From assembly GCA_017538255.1 (NCBI GenBank), contig JAFYJD010000010.1:62001-126000 (forward strand): a stretch of DNA of 64,000 nucleotides. The letters are read 5' to 3'. A program made the translations under genes and the position numbers. This DNA is from Clostridia bacterium. Lineage in GTDB: Bacteria; Bacillota; Clostridia; Christensenellales; CAG-138. Position 1 is the stretch's first letter, and every line of letters begins with the position of its first letter. The notes under the pieces were generated by a model, which saw only the letters and a program-made list of their open reading frames with translations, ran no database searches and was not told the origin of the DNA. Positions 25,054-34,444 of this stretch are shown here, one piece after another.

Positions 25054-26907
25054 TCAGGTCTTTTTGCTTCCGGAGAAGCCGATGCTGCACTCGGGCAGTT
25101 TTTCGCGCAGTTTATCTACTTTTTGGACGGTCAAAGGGTTGCCGCTGAGTTCGAGGCGTTTGAGGTTTTTAAGTTCGCCAAGCACAGAAACATCGCGGAT
25201 CTCGTTGTTCCTGAAATCGAGTTCGACAAGGTTTTTAAACCCCGCGAGCGGCGCGCAGGAGGTTATGCCGTTGCCGTCCAGCTGCAGCGTTTCGAGCAAA
25301 ACAAGCCCCTCAAGCGGCGCGATATCCGTCAGGCCGCAATCACGCAGAACGAGCGTGCGCAGCTTTGTAAGCCCGGCGAGGGGCGAAACATCGCCGATAT
25401 TGCAGTACGAGAGGCACAACTCTTCAAGTTCGGTCAGCCCCGCAAGGAACGAAATGTCGTCGAAACCGGCATCATAGATGTCCAGTTTAGTCAGGTTTTT
25501 CAGCCCCGCGAGCGCTTCGGGAGTCTTGCCCTTGCCGCTCGAATAAAGGGCTTTGAGCGAGGACAGGCTTCCGATTATGCCGTAATCCACATTTTCGACA
25601 AAGTAGATATCAAGCATCTCAAGAGAACTGTTTCCCCGAATCGCGGACATATCCACCTCAGCAGCTTGATTCGATGACGGGCGGATGATGAGCTCTTTGA
25701 GGGCGTTGTGATCCTCAAGCCCCTTCAATGACTTTATGGGAAGAATGTCAAGATTCAGGTATTTGAGTTCTTTCAGCGGCGCAAGCGGACTGATATCGCT
25801 TATCTCGTTGTAGGAGATATCGAGTTCCTCAAGCCCGGTAAGCGCGCTGATGCCGCTGATATCGGCGATCGCGTTCATAGAAACATTCAGTTTTTTGAGC
25901 GTGGGAATGTCGATGGGATCGGAGAGTTCATAGATCGAGCAGTATGTAGCGCTGAGTTCCTCAAGCGCCTCCATTCCGGAAAGACGGGAAAGATCAAGTG
26001 CACTCTCATCATAGTTGCCTTGAAAGTACGAAAACTCGAGCACGCGGAGTTTTTTGAGTTTGAGCAGGTTTTCATACAACTCCGGATGATCGCTTTCATA
26101 GTTCAAAGTCAAGTTGTTAAAATGCAGTTCCGTAAGTTCGCTCATCGCACCGATACCTTCGAAGAACTGCGCGCGGTTTGCGGGCTGAGCATAGTTGACG
26201 GTGAGCGACCTAAGCCCGCTCAATTCCTTGAGCGTCGAAAAATCCCGTATTGATTGCACTGTTATATTGAGCACGGTCAGATTCTTGAGCGAAGCGATCG
26301 GCGCAAGGTTGGTGATCTGAACATACTGCATACTCAGTTCCGTAAGTTCCGTAAGCGCGGCAAGGGGCATAGTGTCTTTGGCGCCGTTGCTCCAGTTAAG
26401 ATTGAGTTTTTTAAGCGACGTACAGGTGCGGATCCATTCGATGTCGTTGAATCCGCAGGCGGAAGCATCAAGTTCAACAAGTTTTGTAAGCTTGCCTAAC
26501 GCCTCTGCCCCTTCAAAAGTGCCGTTGCCGTAGAGATTTAGTTTTTCAAGCCCGGTAAACAGCGCTATATCGCTTATATCATCGAGTTGGCGTGAGGAGA
26601 GGTCGAGTTCCTTGACAGCGGCTATCTCGTCCGGATCGGGCATATGGCCGAAGATATCCTCGATCGCCGCGGCAAAAGTTTTATCTTTAATAGCGTATTC
26701 TTCACTCGGGGGCTCCGTATGAGAGGACGGAGCGGTTTGCGCGTTTAAACTTTGATCGGCGGATGCCGACACGGGCGGCAGATCGGACGGGGACGCTTCG
26801 CCCGAAGGTTTTTCGGTGCAGGAAACAAAAATCCCGAGCGCGAGCAGCAGCGCCGTAAGCGCGCAAATAACGGATACAGGCTTTGGAGTTCTTATCGTTT
26901 TGTTCAA
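25054..26907 (-). CDS. Leucine-rich-repeat lipoprotein (internalin-like)
   Basis: 617 residues. The start is a TTG at 26907 with AGGGG upstream. The signal peptide ends in LGIFVSC, a lipobox-like site, then a Ser/Pro linker. From about residue 90 to the end there are roughly twenty LRRs of the 22-residue type (consensus L-x-x-L-x-x-L-D-I-S-x-N-x-I-x-D-I-S-x-L). The architecture matches extracellular, lipid-anchored internalin-like adhesion or recognition proteins. Probably monocistronic. Ligand unknown. Confidence 0.9.
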   Translation of the reverse strand: MNKTIRTPKPVSVICALTALLLALGIFVSCTEKPSGEASPSDLPPVSASADQSLNAQTAPSSHTEPPSEEYAIKDKTFAAAIEDIFGHMPDPDEIAAVKELDLSSRQLDDISDIALFTGLEKLNLYGNGTFEGAEALGKLTKLVELDASACGFNDIEWIRTCTSLKKLNLNWSNGAKDTMPLAALTELTELSMQYVQITNLAPIASLKNLTVLNITVQSIRDFSTLKELSGLRSLTVNYAQPANRAQFFEGIGAMSELTELHFNNLTLNYESDHPELYENLLKLKKLRVLEFSYFQGNYDESALDLSRLSGMEALEELSATYCSIYELSDPIDIPTLKKLNVSMNAIADISGISALTGLEELDISYNEISDISPLAPLKELKYLNLDILPIKSLKGLEDHNALKELIIRPSSNQAAEVDMSAIRGNSSLEMLDIYFVENVDYGIIGSLSSLKALYSSGKGKTPEALAGLKNLTKLDIYDAGFDDISFLAGLTELEELCLSYCNIGDVSPLAGLTKLRTLVLRDCGLTDIAPLEGLVLLETLQLDGNGITSCAPLAGFKNLVELDFRNNEIRDVSVLGELKNLKRLELSGNPLTVQKVDKLREKLPECSIGFSGSKKT

Positions 26908-26997
26908 AGTGATCGCCCCTTTCGTACACTCTCTATCAATTAGTCAACCGAGGGGGTGGGCTTTCCTTAATCAAACAACAATATATTTATCGATGCA

Positions 26998-27906
26998 TCA
27001 TTTACCGGTCCGCTCGCGCGAAAAGCGCTGAACGCCGTATATGCCGAGGAGTATCATAAGGCAGAACAGAAGGCCTGTCCACGAAAACGGCTCGCCGAGC
27101 AGCACCGCTCCCGCGAATACCGAAACGGCGGTCGTGAGGTTTGCAAACACCGTCGCCTGCGCCACGGAAAGATGCGTGATCGCGTACGAAACGAGAAAAT
27201 AACTGATGACGGAACAGCAACAGCCGAGGAATATCACCGAAAGCGTGTACGAAAGCGTTTTGAACGGCTGCAGATATGCGCGCACGTCGCCCTTGACACC
27301 GATCGCGGCAAGCAGGGTAAACACGAACGCGCCGATAGTGAGCATCATATAGGTGCGCTCAAACGGCGTGTATTCCTTGGAGATGCCCCTGCCGAGCAGG
27401 GTATATGCCGCCGCCGACACCACGGCGAGCAGCAGCGCGAGCACGCCGATGATATCGAGCCTGCCGGATGAGCGGCTCATAAGTCCGATACCGATGACGC
27501 CACAGACGGAAAGTGCGCTGAAAACGAGTTGGAGCGCGGTGGGCTTTTCCTTTAAAAGCGGCGCCGCAGCAAGCGTCGATACGATCGGTATCATCGCTAT
27601 CATAACGCCCGAAAAGATCGTGCTCGAATGCAGTATGCCGTACTGCTCTCCGAAAAAATACAGCACGGGCTCCGCAAGCCCCAAAAGGATCAACAGATAA
27701 AACCGTTTGCCGAAAAGTCTGACCTTGATCGAGCGTATCAGCATAACGGCGCTCATTACGAGAAACGCGAGCAGGAAGCGGTGGCTCAAAAGCACGAACA
27801 CGTCCGCGGTATCGAGCGCCGTGCGCGACGCGATGAAACTGAAACCCCAAAATGTGTGGCTGACGATCGCCGCCGCAAGCGTTTTTGTTGCAAGTTTTTT
27901 GTCCAT
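26998..27906 (-). CDS. EamA/DMT-family transporter
   Basis: About 302 residues from ATG 27906; a TTG at 27924 is an alternative, and neither has a clear Shine-Dalgarno site. Ten membrane helices in two EamA repeats, with the charged SRTALD and KEKPTALQL landmarks of drug/metabolite transporters. Probably exports or imports a small metabolite or amino acid. It follows the lysine-fermentation operon after a terminator, so an end-product or amino-acid role is possible but unproven. Confidence 0.88.
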   Translation of the reverse strand: MDKKLATKTLAAAIVSHTFWGFSFIASRTALDTADVFVLLSHRFLLAFLVMSAVMLIRSIKVRLFGKRFYLLILLGLAEPVLYFFGEQYGILHSSTIFSGVMIAMIPIVSTLAAAPLLKEKPTALQLVFSALSVCGVIGIGLMSRSSGRLDIIGVLALLLAVVSAAAYTLLGRGISKEYTPFERTYMMLTIGAFVFTLLAAIGVKGDVRAYLQPFKTLSYTLSVIFLGCCCSVISYFLVSYAITHLSVAQATVFANLTTAVSVFAGAVLLGEPFSWTGLLFCLMILLGIYGVQRFSRERTGK

Positions 27907-27927
27907 AAAAATCGGTGTATTCAAAAG

Positions 27928-27954
27928 GGATGACGCCGAGGTTCGGCGTCATCC
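27928..27954 (-). terminator. Terminator of the lysine-fermentation operon
   Basis: GGATGACGCCGA and TCGGCGTCATCC form a 12-bp stem with a 3-base loop, followed on the minus strand by a short CCTTTTG tract. It lies 15 bases after kamE. Confidence 0.75.
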
Positions 27955-27969
27955 GACAGAAACGAAGCA

Positions 27970-28758
27970 TTATTTCATTCCGCGCTTGACCATCTCGGTA
28001 ACGGCGAAGGTCGCAACGTCGTCCGCGTATGTTCCCGCGCCGAAGCCCGCATCAAAACCGAGTTCCTTTGCGAGTTCGTGCGTGATGCGCGGGCCGCCGC
28101 AGCATACGATGAAGCGATCCCTGAGCCCTTCGGCTTCGAGCAGTTCGATCATCTCGGTCAGGTTCTGGATGTGGATATCCTTCTGCGTAACGGTCTGGGA
28201 GATGAGCAGTACGTCTGCGTTCACATCGAGCGCTTTTTTGAGGAACTCCTCGTTGGGTATTTGCGCGCCGAGGTTGATCGCCTCGACCATATCGTATCTT
28301 TCAAGCCCGTAATGCCCCGCAAAACCCTTGCGGTTCATGATCGCGTCGATGCCTACGGTGTGCGCGTCCGTGCCCGTCGAAGCGCCGATCATAATTATCT
28401 TGCGGCCGAAGTGTTCGCTGATATAGTCATTGGTCTCTTCCATGCTCATCGTCTCTTCTTCGACGGTCTGTACGTGGATGTTCTCATAGTCCACGCTGTG
28501 GGCAACGGAGCCATATACCACGTAGAACGTGAACTCCTTGTCAAGCGGCTTTGCGATCGCGACGTTCGGATCGTCAACGCCCATCTTGCGCACGAGTTGG
28601 CGCGCGGCTTCCATACCGCGGGCGTCGTTCTTGATGGGCAGGGTGAAACTGAACTGCACCTTGCCGTCGTTCATCGTATCGCCGTACGCTTTGAGGCGGG
28701 TCAGGTCGAGTGTGGTGTCAAAATCTGCTTTGTGTGTGTTATAAAGTCCGCCGCTCAT
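27970..28758 (-). CDS. kamE: Lysine 5,6-aminomutase beta subunit
   Basis: 262 residues. The C-terminal B12-binding domain has the base-off motif DAHTVG (DxHxxG), with GLERYDMVEAINLG and the closing CGGPRITHELAKELGFDAGFGAG. With the alpha subunit it uses adenosylcobalamin and PLP to move the amino group of beta-lysine (and D-lysine) to the 5- position, giving 3,5-diaminohexanoate. The start overlaps the kamD stop by 4 bases. Last gene of the operon. Confidence 0.95.
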   Translation of the reverse strand: MSGGLYNTHKADFDTTLDLTRLKAYGDTMNDGKVQFSFTLPIKNDARGMEAARQLVRKMGVDDPNVAIAKPLDKEFTFYVVYGSVAHSVDYENIHVQTVEEETMSMEETNDYISEHFGRKIIMIGASTGTDAHTVGIDAIMNRKGFAGHYGLERYDMVEAINLGAQIPNEEFLKKALDVNADVLLISQTVTQKDIHIQNLTEMIELLEAEGLRDRFIVCCGGPRITHELAKELGFDAGFGAGTYADDVATFAVTEMVKRGMK

Positions 28759-30332
28759 TCAGACTCACCGCCTTTCGCAACCGCTTCGTTATACATAAGT
28801 TCTACAAATGGATTGAAGTAAATATCCGCTTTGGAAACAACGCCCGCAAGGCCCTTGCCGCCGTCGCGCGGGCGCTTGATGTCGGCAAATACGCCCTTTT
28901 CAAGCGTTGCGAACAGACCCATATTCTCTATCTCGCCGAGAAGGTCGGTCGCCTTTTGAAGCACCGTGTTCGCCCTTGTTTCCATAATGCCGCCCTTTTT
29001 GTAGGAAAGTTCGCTTCCAAGGTCGTGCATTGTGTTGAAGATGTACTGCGCGTTCTCGATCGAAAGCGCACGGTCGCTCATAAACGGGGTGTGGATCGCC
29101 TCGGTCATCATACCGAGCAGATGCAGTTTTTGCCCCGTCAGTATCGTTACCATATTGAACAGCGCGTCCTGCACGTGCCCGCGGAAGATGTTGCCAGTCA
29201 TAAACTTGGTCGGGGGCATATACTTGAGCGGCGCTTTGGGGAAGATTTCCCTTGCCATTTGCGCCTGTGCGAGTTCGTAGAGGAAGCCGTTTTCCACCTC
29301 GGGATCGATCTCAAACGCGTGTCCGAGACCCTGCTGCTCCTCGGGAAGGCCAGCCATTATCGCGAACTGTTCGTTCAAAAACTGCGAAGCGAGCACCGTA
29401 TGCGCCTCTTCGACCGCGTCCGCGGTGGTGAGGTAGTTGTCCTCACCTGTGTTGATTATAACGCCCGCAAAGGAGTTTATAACGCGGGAGAAGAACTGAT
29501 CCACGATCGTGCGCTGCATATTGATATCGCGGAACAGTATGCCGTAGAGCGCGTCGTTGAGCATAACGTCGAGCCTTTCGAGCGCGCCCATCGCCGCGAT
29601 CTCGGGCATACAAAGCCCCGAGCAGTAGTTGCAAAGACGGATATAGCGGTGCTGTTCCTCACCGACCTCGTCCAGCGCGGCGCGCATCAGGCGGAAGTTC
29701 TCCTGCGTGGCGTATGTGCCGCCGAAGCCCTCGGTCGTCGCGCCGTAGGGCACGTAGTCAAGAAGGCTCTGACCCGTCGTGCGGATAACGGCGATGATGT
29801 CTGCGCCCTGCTTCGCGCCCGCCTTTGCCTGAATGATATCCTCGTAGATATTGCCCGTAGCAACGATGATATAGAGATAGGGTCCTTTTTTGTCGCCGAA
29901 TTCGCTTAAATATTCGTTGCGTGTTTTGACGTTGCCGCGGATGCGCTCGACCGTGGCTTCGGCAACGGGCATAATCGCCGCGCGTATCTCCTCGATCGAA
30001 TGCGGAGCGACCTTGGCAAGATCCAGTTCGCCCCTGTCCACGGCCTCGGCTATCTCCTGAGGCGTCATACCGGTTTCCGCGATGGCGTTGCCGATATAGT
30101 AGGCGGCGCCGCCGCTGAGTATGCCCTTGTCGAAAAGATGATCGACAACGACATTCGGAAGCGGAACGTCCATATTGTTCACGCCGTCGATCAAAAGCAG
30201 GCGGCAGACCGCGCGCTCAACGGTAACGGTGGTGTGCAGATCGATAAAACTCTGTGTATCCACCGCGATGCGCTTTGCGGATGCGCGCGCCTTGTCAACA
30301 AGCGCTCTGTTGAGGTTGAGTTTACTTTCCAT
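28755..30332 (-). CDS. kamD: Lysine 5,6-aminomutase alpha subunit
   Basis: 525 residues from ATG 30332, preceded by GAGGAG; an in-frame ATG 15 bases upstream lacks proper spacing. Full-length PLP/B12 partner subunit (MESKLNLNRALVDKAR at the start). It forms the aminomutase with KamE, encoded with a 4-base overlap. Placed after kamA, as in other lysine fermenters of the Clostridia. Confidence 0.95.
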   Translation of the reverse strand: MESKLNLNRALVDKARASAKRIAVDTQSFIDLHTTVTVERAVCRLLLIDGVNNMDVPLPNVVVDHLFDKGILSGGAAYYIGNAIAETGMTPQEIAEAVDRGELDLAKVAPHSIEEIRAAIMPVAEATVERIRGNVKTRNEYLSEFGDKKGPYLYIIVATGNIYEDIIQAKAGAKQGADIIAVIRTTGQSLLDYVPYGATTEGFGGTYATQENFRLMRAALDEVGEEQHRYIRLCNYCSGLCMPEIAAMGALERLDVMLNDALYGILFRDINMQRTIVDQFFSRVINSFAGVIINTGEDNYLTTADAVEEAHTVLASQFLNEQFAIMAGLPEEQQGLGHAFEIDPEVENGFLYELAQAQMAREIFPKAPLKYMPPTKFMTGNIFRGHVQDALFNMVTILTGQKLHLLGMMTEAIHTPFMSDRALSIENAQYIFNTMHDLGSELSYKKGGIMETRANTVLQKATDLLGEIENMGLFATLEKGVFADIKRPRDGGKGLAGVVSKADIYFNPFVELMYNEAVAKGGESE

Positions 30333-30373
30333 TGGTTCTCCTCTCATTTAACGCCGAAACAAAGCGGCGCTTT

Positions 30374-30411
30374 AAAAAAAGATGAGTTCGGGCGGTTTTC
30401 AGCCGCCCGAA
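30374..30411 (-). terminator. Attenuator-like hairpin between kamA and kamD
   Basis: TTCGGGCGG (30387-30395) and CCGCCCGAA (30403-30411) pair; on the minus strand a run of seven T follows after six bases. Possibly a partial terminator lowering kamDE relative to kamA, or an mRNA processing signal. Confidence 0.5.
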
Positions 30412-30415
30412 ACGA

Positions 30416-31681
30416 TCAGTGATGTCCCCTCTTAAGCCGCTCGAGATCGGAAGGCTCGAGCGAGATCTTGTCGTCCATACGTCCCTGTTCGAGCCCCGCG
30501 ACGCCGACGAAGTTCGGCTGTTCGCCGCGCGCTTTGCGGCATACCTCGCAATGGCAGGTGCCGTCGTAGTGCTCGGGCTCGGTGTAGGTGGTTATGACGC
30601 CCTCGAAGTTGCGCAGGATCGTCTTTCTCGGGGTCTGGCTGATGACGTAGTTCGGCATAACGGGGGTCTTGCCGCCGCCGCCGGGCGCGTCAACAACAAA
30701 GGTCGGGATGCAGTAGCCGCTCGTATGTCCGCGAAGACCCTCGATGATCTCGATGCCCTTGCTGACGGGTGTGCGGAAATGCGAAAGACCCATAGAAAGG
30801 TCGCATACATAGATGTAGTACGGACGAACGCGGATCTTGACAAGTTCGTGCACGAGTTTTTTCATAACGTGCACACAGTCGTTCACGCCCGCGAGCAGAA
30901 CGCTCTGGTTACCGAGGGGGATGCCCGCGTTTGCGAGCATCTCGCAGGCGCGCTTTGATTCCTCAGTGATCTCATTCGGATGGTTGAAATGCGTGTTCAG
31001 CCAAATGGGATGATACTTTTTGAGCATCTCGCAAAGTTCGGGCGTGATCCTCTGCGGCATAACGACAGGGGTGCGGCTGCCGATGCGGACGATCTCCACA
31101 TGAGGGATCTTGCGAAGTTCGGAGATGATGTATTCGAGTTTTTTATCGCTTTGCATAAGCGCGTCGCCGCCAGAAAGAAGCACGTCGCGCACCTCGGGAT
31201 GATTGCGAACGTAGTCAAGGCAGCCCTCGATCTGCTTATCGGGAACGGCGGTGTCGTGCTGACCAGCAAACCTGCGGCGGGTGCAATGGCGGCAGTACAT
31301 ACTGCATTGATCGGTAATCAAAAACAGTACGCGGTCGGGATAGCGATGAGTAAGACCGGGCACGGGGGAGTCGGTATCCTCGTGCAGGGGGTCGAGCTGA
31401 TCCTCGGGCGCCTGAAAGAGTTCGGACGCGGATGGGATGCACTGACGGCGAACGGGATCGAAGGGGTCGTTCGGGTCGATCAGCGAGAGATAATAGGGGG
31501 TGATTGCCATACGGAGCGTGCCGAGGCATTCCTTGACGCCCTCCTCTTCCTCGGGGGTGAGGGTTATATATTTTTTTAGGTCTTCAATCGTTTCTATGCG
31601 ATTTTGCACCTGCCAATGCCAATCGTTCCAAAGTTCATCGGGTACATCAGCAAAAAGACCGTACTGTCTGCTTTTATTCAT
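30416..31681 (-). CDS. kamA: L-lysine 2,3-aminomutase (radical SAM)
   Basis: 421 residues from ATG 31681 with GGGAG upstream; a longer frame to 31849 runs through the hairpin region and is not supported. The radical SAM motif is CSMYCRHCTRRR. The PLP-binding domain and a C-terminal CHCEVC zinc-type motif are present. It converts L-lysine to L-beta-lysine, the first step of lysine fermentation. The motif set and operon context separate it from EpmB-type relatives. Confidence 0.97.
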   Translation of the reverse strand: MNKSRQYGLFADVPDELWNDWHWQVQNRIETIEDLKKYITLTPEEEEGVKECLGTLRMAITPYYLSLIDPNDPFDPVRRQCIPSASELFQAPEDQLDPLHEDTDSPVPGLTHRYPDRVLFLITDQCSMYCRHCTRRRFAGQHDTAVPDKQIEGCLDYVRNHPEVRDVLLSGGDALMQSDKKLEYIISELRKIPHVEIVRIGSRTPVVMPQRITPELCEMLKKYHPIWLNTHFNHPNEITEESKRACEMLANAGIPLGNQSVLLAGVNDCVHVMKKLVHELVKIRVRPYYIYVCDLSMGLSHFRTPVSKGIEIIEGLRGHTSGYCIPTFVVDAPGGGGKTPVMPNYVISQTPRKTILRNFEGVITTYTEPEHYDGTCHCEVCRKARGEQPNFVGVAGLEQGRMDDKISLEPSDLERLKRGHH

Positions 31682-31753
31682 AATTGTTTCTCCCATCGAT
31701 TTAGTTTTGGACGGCGTACTGCGCCGGGTGTGCCGCAAACCGCGGCGGGAATG

Positions 31754-31789
31754 ATAAGGGGCAGCCGCCGCAAGACGGCTGCCCCTTAT
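31754..31789 (-). other. Intra-operon hairpin between kdd and kamA
   Basis: ATAAGGGGCAGCCG and CGGCTGCCCCTTAT form a perfect 14-bp stem around an 8-base loop in the kdd-kamA gap. No T-run follows, so an mRNA stability or processing role is more likely than termination. Confidence 0.6.
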
Positions 31790-31793
31790 GTTA

Positions 31794-32834
31794 TCAGCAG
31801 TATTTCTCGTCAAAGAGTTTGCGCAGTTTCTCGTTCTCGCGAAGAACATTGAGGGTGATCTCCGCGTGATCCTTGGTGTAGCCGTTGCCGACGATCATCG
31901 TAACGTCCTTGCCGATGCCCTCGGCGCCGAGCGCTGCCTTGGTGAAACTGGTCGCCATGGAGAAGAAGTAAACGATACCGTCGTCGCGAACGGGGAGGAT
32001 CGCGCTCATCTCGCAGCTTTCGATGTTTACGCAGCTGATGGAGATATCGTATTCCTTGCCGCCGTTGGCTTCGAGCGCCGCTTCGAGAACCGCGATGGGC
32101 TCGGTCGCGCTGGCGACGATGACCTTGTTGTAAACGCCGAGTTCCATAAGCGCGGGTACCTGAGCGGGGTTGCGGACAAGACCGACGACGTTGCCGTTCG
32201 GGCCGACCTTTTTCATAGCTTCATAGCCGCAAAGAACGCCGCTCTTGCCGTTTGCGCCGAGGATCAGTACGCTGTCGCCTTCCTTGGGGAGTTTGCGTGC
32301 CTGAGCGGGTGCGCCGGCAACGTCGAGCGCCGCAAGCGCGAGGGGCTCGCTCATATCATCGGGCAGTTTGGCGTAGATGCCGCTCTCAAAGAGCACTGCC
32401 TGGCCTACGATGTCGACGCGGTCGATATCCTTGTGGATCGCAAGGATCTTTTCGATCTTGAGGGGGGTGAGGGAGAGCGATACGAGCGAAGCGATCTTGT
32501 CGCCGACCTTGAGGTCGCGATCCTTGAGGTCCTCGCCGATGTAGGCGACCTTGCCGATGAACATACCGCCGGAGCCGGTTACGGGGTTCTGCTGCTTGCC
32601 GCGCTCCGCGACGATGCCCATAATCATCTCGCCGATCTTCGTTTCGTCGCCGCCGCAGGCCTCTTCGATCTGGGTGAAGGACGCGGAGTCGATGTTGAGA
32701 GAGATAACATCGCAGATGATCTCGTTGGAATAGCGCTTGGTCATATCGTTGTCGATCTTCCACGCCGCCTGGGTGAGAACGCCCTTGGGTTCGATAACTC
32801 TGTGAGTGCCGTACTTGTTGCCTTTGATTGCCAT
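31794..32834 (-). CDS. kdd: L-erythro-3,5-diaminohexanoate dehydrogenase
   Basis: 346 residues. It matches Kdd in length and in the nucleotide-binding segment SVLILGANGKSGVLCGYEA, with a preceding catalytic domain rich in Gly. It oxidatively deaminates 3,5-diaminohexanoate to 3-keto-5-aminohexanoate with NAD. GAGGAAA precedes the ATG. Third gene of the operon, 40 bases after kce. Confidence 0.95.
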   Translation of the reverse strand: MAIKGNKYGTHRVIEPKGVLTQAAWKIDNDMTKRYSNEIICDVISLNIDSASFTQIEEACGGDETKIGEMIMGIVAERGKQQNPVTGSGGMFIGKVAYIGEDLKDRDLKVGDKIASLVSLSLTPLKIEKILAIHKDIDRVDIVGQAVLFESGIYAKLPDDMSEPLALAALDVAGAPAQARKLPKEGDSVLILGANGKSGVLCGYEAMKKVGPNGNVVGLVRNPAQVPALMELGVYNKVIVASATEPIAVLEAALEANGGKEYDISISCVNIESCEMSAILPVRDDGIVYFFSMATSFTKAALGAEGIGKDVTMIVGNGYTKDHAEITLNVLRENEKLRKLFDEKYC

Positions 32835-32874
32835 TTGTGTTTCCTCCTGAATTTTATATTATTTTTTGAATGCG

Positions 32875-33702
32875 TTATTTTCTGGGCGCGAGGCCGAGGA
32901 TCGCGCGCGCTTCGTCGGGAGAAGCGATCTCCCTGCCGAGTTCGCGGGAGAGGCGAACGACCTTTTCAACGAGTTGGCCGTTTGAGAGCGCCTTTACGCC
33001 GCGGGAGAGATATATATTGTCCTCAAAGCCGACGCGAACGTTGCCGCCCATTACGATGGCGGGCGCGGCGAGCGTGAAGGCGGCTCTGCCGACGCCGGTC
33101 GCCGTCCAGGTCGCGTTCTTCGGAATGGCGTTGACCATCCAGACAAGGTTCTGCACGGTGGCGGGGGTGCAGCCCTTTACGCCGAGAACAAAGTTGAACT
33201 GCATCGGGTCGCCGGGCACTTCGCCTTTTTTCGCCATATCGAGGATCGTATCGATATGACCCATCTCAAAGCATTCGTACTCGGGCTTGATGCCGTTTTC
33301 GATCATACGCTTGCCGAAGGTGCGCATCATCGGCATCGTGTTGTCGAATATCTCGTCGCCGAAATTGCAGGTGCCGCAGTCGAGCGTCGCCATCTCGGGG
33401 AAGAGTTCGGTGGGCTGGAGCCTCTCCTCTGGGCTCATACCGGTCGCGCCGCCCGTCGAGGGGATCATAATGACGTCGGGCAGTTCGTTTCTTATAGCGT
33501 CCATAACAACGCGGAAGCGCTCGCGGCTCTGGGTCGGTGTGCCGTCGTCCTCGCGCACGTGGACATGGATTATAGCGGCGCCCGCGTCGTAGGCGCTGCG
33601 CGCCTCGTTGACCATCTCGCTGACGGTGTAGGGCACGGCGCTGTTATGTTCTTTTGTTACTTCCGCGCCGCAGATAGCCGCGGTGATGATGAGTTTTTCC
33701 AT
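32875..33702 (-). CDS. kce: 3-keto-5-aminohexanoate cleavage enzyme
   Basis: 275 residues, BKACE family TIM barrel. Signature segments are AGAAIIHVHVREDDG (zinc-binding HVH), STGGATGMSPEER and FGDEIFDNTMPMM. It condenses 3-keto-5-aminohexanoate with acetyl-CoA to give acetoacetate and 3-aminobutyryl-CoA. GGAGG precedes the ATG. Confidence 0.96.
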   Translation of the reverse strand: MEKLIITAAICGAEVTKEHNSAVPYTVSEMVNEARSAYDAGAAIIHVHVREDDGTPTQSRERFRVVMDAIRNELPDVIMIPSTGGATGMSPEERLQPTELFPEMATLDCGTCNFGDEIFDNTMPMMRTFGKRMIENGIKPEYECFEMGHIDTILDMAKKGEVPGDPMQFNFVLGVKGCTPATVQNLVWMVNAIPKNATWTATGVGRAAFTLAAPAIVMGGNVRVGFEDNIYLSRGVKALSNGQLVEKVVRLSRELGREIASPDEARAILGLAPRK

Positions 33703-33730
33703 TTATATTTCCTCCTGCAGAGAAGACGGG

Positions 33731-34168
33731 TCAATTCTTCAAGATCTCGGCCGCGCCGCCTTTTGCATCGGCGGATACGGTCTTGCGCTGTTTATCCTTG
33801 GGCACGACGCAGGTGCCGGTCGCACGGCAGACAACGATGGGCTCGTCAAGAAAATCGCACGCGGAGTCGTTTATGTCGGTGCGCGGGATGATGACCTTGC
33901 GCGCCTCAAAACTCATCTTGCGGGAAGAGTTGCCGATCGCGGTGATCTCGCCGTAGGCCTCGATGTAGTCGCCGGCGTAGACGGGCGCGATGAACTCTAC
34001 CATATCGTACGCTTTGAACAGACCTTCGTCGCCGTCGCACTTTATAAGAAGTTCGGTCGCAACGTCGCCAAACAGCGCGAGCATATGTGCGCCGTCAACA
34101 AGGTTGCCGCCGTAGTGCGCGTCCTGCGAACTCATCCTAAGCCGGATGGTTGATGTGATCTTTTCCAT
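33731..34168 (-). CDS. kal: 3-aminobutyryl-CoA ammonia-lyase
   Basis: 145 residues from ATG 34168, preceded by AAGGAGG. A hot-dog-fold protein ([19 protein letters not shown]) matching Kal in size and position. It removes ammonia from 3-aminobutyryl-CoA to give crotonyl-CoA, which feeds butyrate formation. First gene of the operon; its leader contains the lysine riboswitch. Confidence 0.93.
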   Translation of the reverse strand: MEKITSTIRLRMSSQDAHYGGNLVDGAHMLALFGDVATELLIKCDGDEGLFKAYDMVEFIAPVYAGDYIEAYGEITAIGNSSRKMSFEARKVIIPRTDINDSACDFLDEPIVVCRATGTCVVPKDKQRKTVSADAKGGAAEILKN

Positions 34169-34222
34169 TTTGATATCCTCCTTATACTGTAAAACCGTAT
34201 ATTTGTATCGCTTTAAGGAAAC

Positions 34223-34242
34223 AAAAAACGCGCCAATGCGCG
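34223..34242 (-). terminator. Terminator in the expression platform of the lysine riboswitch
   Basis: On the minus strand CGCGC-ATTG-GCGCG is followed by six T, 55 bases before the kal start. Its 5-prime arm is shared with an alternative 7-bp hairpin (GTGCGGA with TCCGCGC) that starts at the end of the aptamer P1 stem. Confidence 0.75.
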
Positions 34243-34257
34243 GACGAAAAATCCGCA

Positions 34258-34439
34258 CAAATAGCGCAACATCCCGTATTGGGCAAAAGCCCTTAAAGAT
34301 GACAGTCGCAGAGCGCTGAGCCCTGCGCCCAAGCACGGTTAAAGCGGCATTCGGCCGTGCTTTCGGCGGGAAAAGCATTCTTCTCCGCGGGTACCGCCCC
34401 GTATAGCGGAGACTACCTCTGATCCCGCTCCTCTATTTG
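34258..34439 (-). ncRNA. Lysine riboswitch (L box) in the kal-kce-kdd-kamA-kamDE leader
   Basis: The 182-nt minus-strand leader aligns by eye with known L-box aptamers. CAAATAG (34439-34433) pairs with CTATTTG (34264-34258) as P1. Next come AGGAGCGGGATC with GGTAG (P2 region), then GCCGAAAGCACGG pairing with CCGTGCTTGGGCGC (P3; compare GCCGAAG and CTTGGCTG of the Thermotoga riboswitch). A P4 hairpin GCAGGGC/GCTCTGC leads into the invariant ACTGTCATC, and P5 closes before P1. Length and order fit the family. It senses L-lysine. Because the downstream genes degrade lysine, an ON-type response is expected, opposite to biosynthetic L boxes. Confidence 0.86.
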
Positions 34440-34444
34440 GATAT

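Noticed and set aside
31788-33077. Long plus-strand open frame opposite kdd and kce
   Set aside because: It is a shadow of the strongly supported minus-strand genes, caused by GC-rich codon use, and has no family features. The same applies to other long frames opposite kamD, iscS, gltX, glnA and the capsid gene.
34380-34420. T-box-like sequence in the kal leader (GGGGCGGTACCCGCGG resembles the T-box core)
   Set aside because: There is no stem I or specifier region upstream within the transcript and no terminator directly after it; the whole region is better explained by the lysine riboswitch P2 stem.
34258-34439. Cobalamin riboswitch, suggested by B12-dependent KamDE and a GCGACTGTCA segment
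   Set aside because: The other conserved cobalamin-riboswitch elements are missing, while P1, P3, P4 and P5 fit the lysine family in order and length.
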